This document shows, one piece after another, positions 58,281-64,000 of a stretch of 64,000 bases of DNA. A model generated the notes under the pieces. That model ran no database searches and had not been told where the DNA came from. It saw only the letters and a list, made by a program, of their open reading frames with translations. The position numbers and the translations under genes were made by a program. The stretch's first letter is position 1, and each line of letters opens with the position of its first letter. Origin of the DNA: Neisseria subflava (GTDB taxonomy: Bacteria; Pseudomonadota; Gammaproteobacteria; Burkholderiales; Neisseriaceae); NCBI RefSeq assembly GCF_005221305.1, contig NZ_CP039887.1, positions 248,001-312,000 on the forward strand. The letters run 5' to 3'.

Positions 58281-59726
58281 ATGAGTACACAGACAAATTT
58301 TGATTTGGTGTTGTTTGGCGCGACCGGCGATTTGGCAATGCGTAAACTTTTGCCTTGCCTGTATCAGGCGCATGTAGCCGGTTTGCTTCATCCCGAAGGT
58401 CGTATTTTGGGTGTAAGCCGCAGCGAATTGGATACCGCCGGCTTTTTGTCTAAAGTGGAAACGAATTCTAAAATCCATGTCAAACAAAACTTCTCAGATG
58501 AAGCGTGGGCGTCGTTTATCCAACGTATCGAGTATTTAAAAGTCGATGTCACAGAGAAAGGCGATTTCATTGCCTTGGGCGACTTGGTAAAAGCACGCAA
58601 GAATACTGAAAATGTCGCGATCTATCTCTCAACTGCGCCGAAATTCTTTGCGCAAGCCTGTGAAAACCTTGCCGAAATCGGTTTGAATGCCGATAACGTG
58701 CGCGTGGTTTTGGAAAAACCGTTGGGTACGGACTTGGCCTCCTCCCAGCAAATCAATACAGATGTGGCCCGTTATTTCAAAGAAGAGCAAATCTACCGTA
58801 TCGACCATTATCTGGGTAAAGAAAGCCTACAAAACCTGTTGGCCTTGCGTTTTGCCAATGTGATGTTCGAGCCTTTGTGGAACAACAAATATATTGAAAG
58901 CGTACAGCTGACCATCGCCGAGCAGTTAGGCGTAGAAGAACGCGGCGAGTTTTACGACATTACCGGCGCATTGCGCGATATGGTGCAAAACCACTTGATG
59001 CAAATGCTTTGTATGACTGCGATGGAAGCGCCGGCGAGCTTGGATGCCGATGCCGTACGCGACGAGAAAGTGAAAGTCATCAAATCGCTGAAACCGCTGA
59101 CCATCGAATCCGTTAACGAAAATGTTATTCGCGGCCAATATGTTGCAGCAAACGGCATGAACGGCTATCTGGAAGAAGTCAACGTTCCGCAAGACAGCTT
59201 CACTGAAACCTATGTCGCCATCAAAGCCGAAATTGAAAACGAGCGTTGGAAAGGCGTACCTTTCTATCTGCGTACCGGCAAACGCATGGCAGGCAAAGTG
59301 GCGGAAATCGTGTTGAATTTCCGTCCGCTGCAAAACCATATTTTTGACAACAGCCAACCTGTGCCGAATCGTTTGGTTATTGAACTACAACCGACCGAAT
59401 CCATCCGCCTTTACACTCAAGTGAAAACTCCGGGTGCAGGTAACAAAGTCGAAGTTACGCCGATTGGCGTGGACTTGGGCACAGTCGTAGAGGGCCGCCG
59501 CGCCGAGGCTTACGAGCGTCTGCTGCTGGATGTGATTAATGGCAGACTCGCTTTGTTCAACCGTCGTGACGAACTCGAAGCCGCTTGGGAATATGTGATG
59601 CCGATTTTGGAAAACTGGGCGAACAATACAACGCCTCCACATGCTTACGAAGCCCATTCTTGGGGTCCTGAAGCTGCGCGCGCGCTGTTGGCCCGTGACG
59701 GCAACAAATGGCACGAAGAGCAATAA
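58281..59726 (+). CDS. zwf: Glucose-6-phosphate 1-dehydrogenase
   Basis: Oxidises glucose 6-phosphate to 6-phosphogluconolactone with NADP. The dinucleotide motif is LVLFGATGDLAMRKLLPCLY, and RIDHYLGKE is the signature with the substrate-binding Lys and His. At 481 residues it is complete. The start ATG 58281 (MSTQTNFDLVLFG) is preferred over longer upstream frames. It opens the operon zwf-pgl-glk-hexR-pgi. Confidence 0.95.
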   Translation: MSTQTNFDLVLFGATGDLAMRKLLPCLYQAHVAGLLHPEGRILGVSRSELDTAGFLSKVETNSKIHVKQNFSDEAWASFIQRIEYLKVDVTEKGDFIALGDLVKARKNTENVAIYLSTAPKFFAQACENLAEIGLNADNVRVVLEKPLGTDLASSQQINTDVARYFKEEQIYRIDHYLGKESLQNLLALRFANVMFEPLWNNKYIESVQLTIAEQLGVEERGEFYDITGALRDMVQNHLMQMLCMTAMEAPASLDADAVRDEKVKVIKSLKPLTIESVNENVIRGQYVAANGMNGYLEEVNVPQDSFTETYVAIKAEIENERWKGVPFYLRTGKRMAGKVAEIVLNFRPLQNHIFDNSQPVPNRLVIELQPTESIRLYTQVKTPGAGNKVEVTPIGVDLGTVVEGRRAEAYERLLLDVINGRLALFNRRDELEAAWEYVMPILENWANNTTPPHAYEAHSWGPEAARALLARDGNKWHEEQ

Positions 59727-59731
59727 TATTT

Positions 59732-59773
59732 CTTTCAGACGGCTTTGTTTTCCAACAAAAGGCCGTCTGAAAC
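59732..59773 (+). terminator. Outward-facing DUS pair between zwf and pgl
   Basis: TTTCAGACGGC and GGCCGTCTGAAA flank a smaller TTTGTT/AACAAA pairing in the short zwf-pgl gap. It may reduce readthrough within the operon. Confidence 0.5.
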
Positions 59774-59789
59774 CATGAAAGGACGAAAC

Positions 59790-60485
59790 ATGTTTGTTTG
59801 GCTCGAACAAGAAAACGCTGCAACTGCCGCGCAAGCTCTCGCTGATGCCGTTGCCGCCGCATTGCAAGCCGCGTTGAATGAGAAAGGCCATGCGGTTTTG
59901 GCCGTTTCCGGCGGTCGTTCGCCGATTGCGTTTTTCGAGGCTTTGTCACAAAAAGATTTAAATTGGCAAAATGTCGGCATTACTTTGGTGGACGAGCGTA
60001 TTGTCCCTACCACGCATGCCGACAGCAATACAGGCTTGGTACGCGAATATCTGCTCAAGAATAACGCGGCCGTTGCCACATGGATTCCTGTTGTTGAAGA
60101 CGGAAAGTCTGAAACTGAATTACAACCTGAAGTTGTCGTTGCTTACGCATTGAAATATTATAAGCAACCTGACGTGCTGGTGTTGGGCATGGGCGGAGAC
60201 GGGCATACGGCGTCGTTGTTCCCTCAAGCGCCTCAATTACAGGCCGCAATCAATGAAGCTAATGATCCAACATTGATTCATACTACGCCGGTTACCGCAC
60301 CGCATGAGCGTGTGAGCATGACTTTGGGTGCGATTGCCAAAACGCCGAATGTATTTTTGGCTATTCAAGGCGCAGAGAAAAAAGCGGTATTCGATAAGGC
60401 TGCTGCAAGGGCTGACACCGAATATCCGACCAGTCTGATTCTCAATCACCAAGGAATTAACTGCCATGTCTACTATGCACACTGA
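59790..60485 (+). CDS. pgl: 6-phosphogluconolactonase
   Basis: Hydrolyses 6-phosphogluconolactone to 6-phosphogluconate. The NagB-like fold shows AVLAVSGGRSPIAFFEALS, LVDERIVPTTHADSN and LGMGGDGHTASLFP, the latter two typical of the DevB/Pgl family. ATG 59790 follows AAAGGA; 231 residues. Its end overlaps the glk start by 20 bases (60466-60485). Confidence 0.93.
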   Translation: MFVWLEQENAATAAQALADAVAAALQAALNEKGHAVLAVSGGRSPIAFFEALSQKDLNWQNVGITLVDERIVPTTHADSNTGLVREYLLKNNAAVATWIPVVEDGKSETELQPEVVVAYALKYYKQPDVLVLGMGGDGHTASLFPQAPQLQAAINEANDPTLIHTTPVTAPHERVSMTLGAIAKTPNVFLAIQGAEKKAVFDKAAARADTEYPTSLILNHQGINCHVYYAH

Positions 60486-61446
60486 GGCTTATCCTCGTTT
60501 GGTCGCCGATATCGGCGGTACGAATGCCCGTTTTGCACTTGAAACTGCACCACAGGTCATTGAAAAAGCTGAAGTCTTGCCTTGCAAGGATTACGACACC
60601 ATCGTCGATGCCGTCAAAATTTATTTGGAACGCGCAGGCAGCCCGAAAGTTTTGCACGCCGCCTTTGCGATTGCCAATCCGATTTTGGGCGACTGGATGC
60701 AGATGACCAACCACCACTGGGCATTCTCCATCGAAACCACCCGTCAGGCTTTGGGTTTTGAAACGTTGATTCTGTTGAACGACTTTACCGCCCAAGCTTT
60801 GGCGGTAACACAAACCGATAAGAAAGACTTGATACAAATCGGCGGTCAAAAACCAATCGAATTTGCGCCTAAAGCCGTTATCGGTCCGGGTACTGGTTTG
60901 GGTGTCAGCGGCTTGGTGCACAGCGCTGCCGGCTGGGTGGCGTTGGCAGGCGAGGGCGGCCATGCCAGCTTCCCGCCGTTTGACGATATGGAAGTGTTGA
61001 TTTGGCAATACGCTAAAAACAAATACGGTCATGTTTCTGCCGAGCGTTTTTTGAGCGGCGCAGGTTTGAGCCTGATTTACGAGGCATTGGCCAAACGCGA
61101 CAACATCAAACAATGCCGTCTGAAACCCTCTGAAATCACCGATAAGGCATTGAGCGGAACATCACCGATTTGTCGTCAGACTTTGGATATTTTCTGCGCC
61201 ATGCTGGGTACGGTTGCTTCCAATTTAGCTTTGACTTTGGGCGCGCGCGGCGGCGTGTATTTGTGCGGCGGGATTATCCCGCGCGTGTTGGATTACTTTA
61301 AAACGTCTCCATTCCGCAGCCGCTTTGAAAATAAAGGCCGCTTTGAAGCTTATCTTGCCGCCATTCCCGTGTATGTCGTATTGAGCGAATTTCCGGGCAT
61401 CGTCGGCGCGGCGGTCGCATTAGACAATCATTTAAATAACGTTTAA
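60466..61446 (+). CDS. glk: Glucokinase
   Basis: Phosphorylates glucose with ATP. The ROK-free bacterial form of 326 residues: LVADIGGTNARFAL binds ATP phosphate, LLNDFTAQALAV holds catalytic Asp, and GPGTGLGVSGLV and VYLCGGIIPRVLDYF complete the fold. It overlaps pgl and is separated from hexR by 77 bases with an imperfect hairpin. An AT-type DUS lies inside it (61113-61124). Confidence 0.94.
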   Translation: MSTMHTEAYPRLVADIGGTNARFALETAPQVIEKAEVLPCKDYDTIVDAVKIYLERAGSPKVLHAAFAIANPILGDWMQMTNHHWAFSIETTRQALGFETLILLNDFTAQALAVTQTDKKDLIQIGGQKPIEFAPKAVIGPGTGLGVSGLVHSAAGWVALAGEGGHASFPPFDDMEVLIWQYAKNKYGHVSAERFLSGAGLSLIYEALAKRDNIKQCRLKPSEITDKALSGTSPICRQTLDIFCAMLGTVASNLALTLGARGGVYLCGGIIPRVLDYFKTSPFRSRFENKGRFEAYLAAIPVYVVLSEFPGIVGAAVALDNHLNNV

Positions 61447-61523
61447 ACACACAAACGGCGGTGCAGGGCAGGGTACGAAAATGTACCTTGTCCTGAACGT
61501 CAAAGAATCAAAGGGTAGAGTAT

Positions 61524-62372
61524 ATGTTAAGCAAAATCAGCGAATCATTGTCCAATCTCTCCGGCGCAGAACGCAAAGTTGCCGAATCTGCGTTGGCCGA
61601 GCCGAAATGGTTCGTTCATGCCGCAGTGGCCGAAATCGCCGAGCGTGCCTCCGTCAGTCAGCCGACTGTAATCCGTTTCTGCCGTAGCTTGGGTTACAAA
61701 GGCTTACCTGAGTTCAAACTCGCTTTGTCTGCCAGCATCGGTCATGAAGGTATGCCATACGTTCATGAAGAATTGAACGCCGATGACAACATGAGCAGCG
61801 TGGTCGAAAAAGTATTGGGCAATGCCGCAGCCTCCCTTTTGGGTGAGCGCCGTTTCTTGAAAGAGTCTGAGCTGGAAAACGCGATTGCCATTCTGATGCA
61901 CGCGCGACGCGTTGAGTTTTATGGTGTCGGCAACTCCGGCATTGTTGCCCAAGATGCGCAGCACAAATTCTTCCGTTTCGGTATGTCAACCGTCGCCTAT
62001 GTCGATACGCATACCCAGTTGATGGCGGCTTCCGTATTGACCGAGCAGGATGTGTTGGTAGCGATTTCCAATACCGGCTCATCTATCGAATTGTTGGATG
62101 CGGCCAGTATTGCCAAAGAAAACGGTGCAGCCGTTATCGCGCTGACCCGCAATGATTCGCCGTTGGCCCAAATGGCCGACTGCGTATTGAGCATTGCCAC
62201 TCAGGAAAATGCCGAGCTTTATACGCCTATGGTGTCCCGTCTTCTGCAGCTGGCCGTTATCGACATTCTTGCCATCGGCTTGGCTTTACGCTTGGGCGAC
62301 ACTGCCAGCACGCAACTGCAAAAAAGTAAAAAAAGCATACATAACAAACACATCGAATACGATAAAGATTGA
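61524..62372 (+). CDS. hexR: HexR, RpiR-family regulator of central carbon genes
   Basis: A 282-residue regulator: N-terminal HTH_6 domain (IAERASVSQPTVIRFCRSLG is the recognition region) and C-terminal SIS domain (MHARRVEFYGVGNSGIVAQD). SIS domains of HexR bind KDPG, which releases it from operators near zwf and edd, matching the palindromes at 57966 and 58122. ATG 61524 follows AAGGGTAGAG. In the same operon as the glucose genes it controls. Confidence 0.93.
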   Translation: MLSKISESLSNLSGAERKVAESALAEPKWFVHAAVAEIAERASVSQPTVIRFCRSLGYKGLPEFKLALSASIGHEGMPYVHEELNADDNMSSVVEKVLGNAAASLLGERRFLKESELENAIAILMHARRVEFYGVGNSGIVAQDAQHKFFRFGMSTVAYVDTHTQLMAASVLTEQDVLVAISNTGSSIELLDAASIAKENGAAVIALTRNDSPLAQMADCVLSIATQENAELYTPMVSRLLQLAVIDILAIGLALRLGDTASTQLQKSKKSIHNKHIEYDKD

Positions 62373-62515
62373 TTCTTCACTGATATATTCAGACGGCCTT
62401 AACCCACATCAAGGCTGTCTGAAACCTCAAAAAACGGAAACCACCCCGTTCCCGTTTCAGACGACCTCACGGCCGTTTTCTCAACAAAACTGTCCACTAT
62501 CCAGGAGAGCATCCG

Positions 62516-64000
62516 ATGAAACAGCTTTACGATTTACCAGCTTGGTCAAAATTATGGATACATTTTGACGAAACCAAAGAACAACATATGCGTGAAATGT
62601 TCGAGCAAGATCCCGAACGTGCCGAGCGCTACTGGCTGCAAGTTGGCGGCCTGACTTTGGATTATTCTAAAAACCGTATCAACGACGAAACCATGTCGCT
62701 TTTGTTCGAGTTGGCGCGTGAAGCAGGCGTGCCGGAGCGGATGCAGCAAATGTTCCACGGCGAAAAAATCAATACGACAGAAAACCGCGCCGTACTCCAC
62801 GTTGCCCTGCGCAACCGCACCAATGCCCCCATTGTCGTGGATGGCGAGGATGTCATGCCTAAGGTCAACCATGTCCTACAACGCATGGGCGAGTTCGCGC
62901 ACGAAGTCCGCAGCGGCAGCTGGTTGGGCTATACCAATCAAGTTATTACCGACGTTGTTAATATCGGTATCGGCGGTTCCGACCTCGGCCCGCTGATGAT
63001 GTGTACCGCGCTCAAGCCTTTCGGTCATCCGCGCCTGAATATGCACTTCGTCTCCAACGTGGACGGCTCCCAACTGCGCGACGTATTGTCTAAAGTCCAC
63101 CCTGAAACCACCCTCTTCATCATTGCTTCCAAAACCTTTACCACCCAAGAAACCCTGACCAACGCCCTGACCGCGCGTAAATGGTTCTTGGATCATGCAG
63201 GCGATGAAAGCGCCGTCGCCAAACACTTCGTTGCCGTATCAACCAACCAAAAAGCCGTTGCCGAATTCGGTATCGATACCGCCAATATGTTTGAATTCTG
63301 GGACTGGGTCGGCGGACGTTACAGCCTGTGGTCAGCCATCGGCCTGCCGATTATGCTGTACCTCGGCGAAGAAAACTTCATCGAAATGCTCAACGGCGCG
63401 CACTTGATGGACCAACACTTCATCAACACGCCGCTGGAGCGCAACCTGCCAGTTATCCTTGCCCTTATCGGCGTTTGGTACATCAACTACTACGGCGGCG
63501 GCAGCCACGTTATCGCACCTTACGACCAACATCTCCACCGTCTGCCCAAATTCATCCAGCAGCTCGATATGGAGAGCAACGGCAAACAAGTTACCCTTGA
63601 CGGCAAAGCTGTCGGTTACGAAACTTCGCCGATTATTTGGGGCGAAACCGGTATCAACGGCCAGCATGCGTTCTTCCAACTGCTGCATCAAGGTACGCAC
63701 ATCACGCCGATTGACCTGATTGCCTCCCTTGAAAAACGCAGCAACCTGCGCGGCCACCACGAAATCCTGCTGGCGAACGTTTTTGCCCAAGCCGAAGCAT
63801 TTATGCGCGGCAAAACGCCTGACGAAGTACGTGCCGAGCTTCAAGCACAAGGCATGGACGAAGCGCGTATCGAAGAGCTGGTTCCGCATAAAACCTTCTC
63901 CGGTAACCGTCCGACCAACCTCATCCTCATGGACAAAATCAACCCGCGCAATATGGGCAGCCTGATTGCCATGTACGAACACAAAACCTTCGTTCAAGGC
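62516..64000 (+). CDS. pgi: Glucose-6-phosphate isomerase, 3' end outside window
   Basis: Interconverts glucose 6-phosphate and fructose 6-phosphate. 495 residues are visible and the frame runs off the right edge. NIGIGGSDLGPLMMCTALKP is the first signature, SKTFTTQETLTNA binds the sugar phosphate, and QQLDMESNGKQV-type and HEILLANVFAQAEA lie in the second half. AGGAG stands eight bases before ATG 62516. Last gene seen of the zwf operon; full-length relatives are near 550 residues. Confidence 0.94.
   Translation, partial: MKQLYDLPAWSKLWIHFDETKEQHMREMFEQDPERAERYWLQVGGLTLDYSKNRINDETMSLLFELAREAGVPERMQQMFHGEKINTTENRAVLHVALRNRTNAPIVVDGEDVMPKVNHVLQRMGEFAHEVRSGSWLGYTNQVITDVVNIGIGGSDLGPLMMCTALKPFGHPRLNMHFVSNVDGSQLRDVLSKVHPETTLFIIASKTFTTQETLTNALTARKWFLDHAGDESAVAKHFVAVSTNQKAVAEFGIDTANMFEFWDWVGGRYSLWSAIGLPIMLYLGEENFIEMLNGAHLMDQHFINTPLERNLPVILALIGVWYINYYGGGSHVIAPYDQHLHRLPKFIQQLDMESNGKQVTLDGKAVGYETSPIIWGETGINGQHAFFQLLHQGTHITPIDLIASLEKRSNLRGHHEILLANVFAQAEAFMRGKTPDEVRAELQAQGMDEARIEELVPHKTFSGNRPTNLILMDKINPRNMGSLIAMYEHKTFVQG

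Noticed and set aside
1..64000. CRISPR arrays, tRNA, rRNA and riboswitches
   Set aside because: Repeated 12-base units are dispersed uptake sequences, not regularly spaced repeats. No tRNA cloverleaf, rRNA segment or recognised riboswitch was seen; short or divergent RNAs could be missed by eye.

Overview
The window is about 64 kb of chromosome from a commensal Neisseria. The main evidence is the DNA uptake sequence: the AG dialect (AGGCCGTCTGAA) occurs dozens of times, often as inverted pairs behind genes. The AT dialect (ATGCCGTCTGAA), typical of N. meningitidis and N. gonorrhoeae, occurs only a handful of times. Together with gene content (ccoI, Entner-Doudoroff genes, rimP-nusA-infB, prfC), this suggests the N. 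subflava/flavescens/mucosa side of the genus. The species is inference. No rRNA, tRNA or CRISPR was seen.

Layout. 1-1.7 kb: small YqjE/YqjK-like membrane proteins and psd. 1.65-4.7 kb: an accessory patch with a decayed IS630-family element inserted into the 3' end of psd, an AT-rich lipoprotein gene, a gene stump, and an IS481-family element that cuts the stump. 4.8-15.2 kb: a periplasmic cupin, pepA, lptF-lptG, a glycosyltransferase, hflX, a 41-residue membrane protein divergent from ccoI, and holC. 15.3-26 kb: lysC, rph, yicC, a BASS transporter with two helices apparently fused, a TSUP permease, prfC, an Old Yellow Enzyme, a butanediol-type dehydrogenase and a histone-deacetylase-fold protein. 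26-31.6 kb: yajC-secD-secF, a PfkB sugar kinase, a nitroreductase and an RTX remnant. 31.9-36.8 kb: rimP-nusA-infB (minus strand) with a terminator-like hairpin in its leader. 36.9-47.8 kb: serC, an LD-carboxypeptidase lipoprotein, a HIT protein, rnhA, a PH-domain protein, a TehB-like methyltransferase, a GNAT, a cysteine hydrolase, argS, an EamA transporter and a CPBP protease.

48-55.2 kb is the most unusual region: DUF350 membrane protein, SPFH/SHOCT protein, two-zinc-ribbon DUF4178 membrane protein, SpeD-type pyruvoyl decarboxylase (overlapping the DUF4178 gene by four bases), a second DUF4178 gene broken by at least four lesions, and a Tat-exported FAD amine-oxidase-like protein. It looks like a membrane-associated system built around a decarboxylated amine; no aminopropyltransferase gene is nearby.

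55.2-64 kb is the glucose catabolism locus. edd-eda (minus) and zwf-pgl-glk-hexR-pgi (plus) diverge from a control region with two HexR-like palindromes, so glucose is phosphorylated, oxidised and split by the Entner-Doudoroff route under HexR. The window ends inside pgi.
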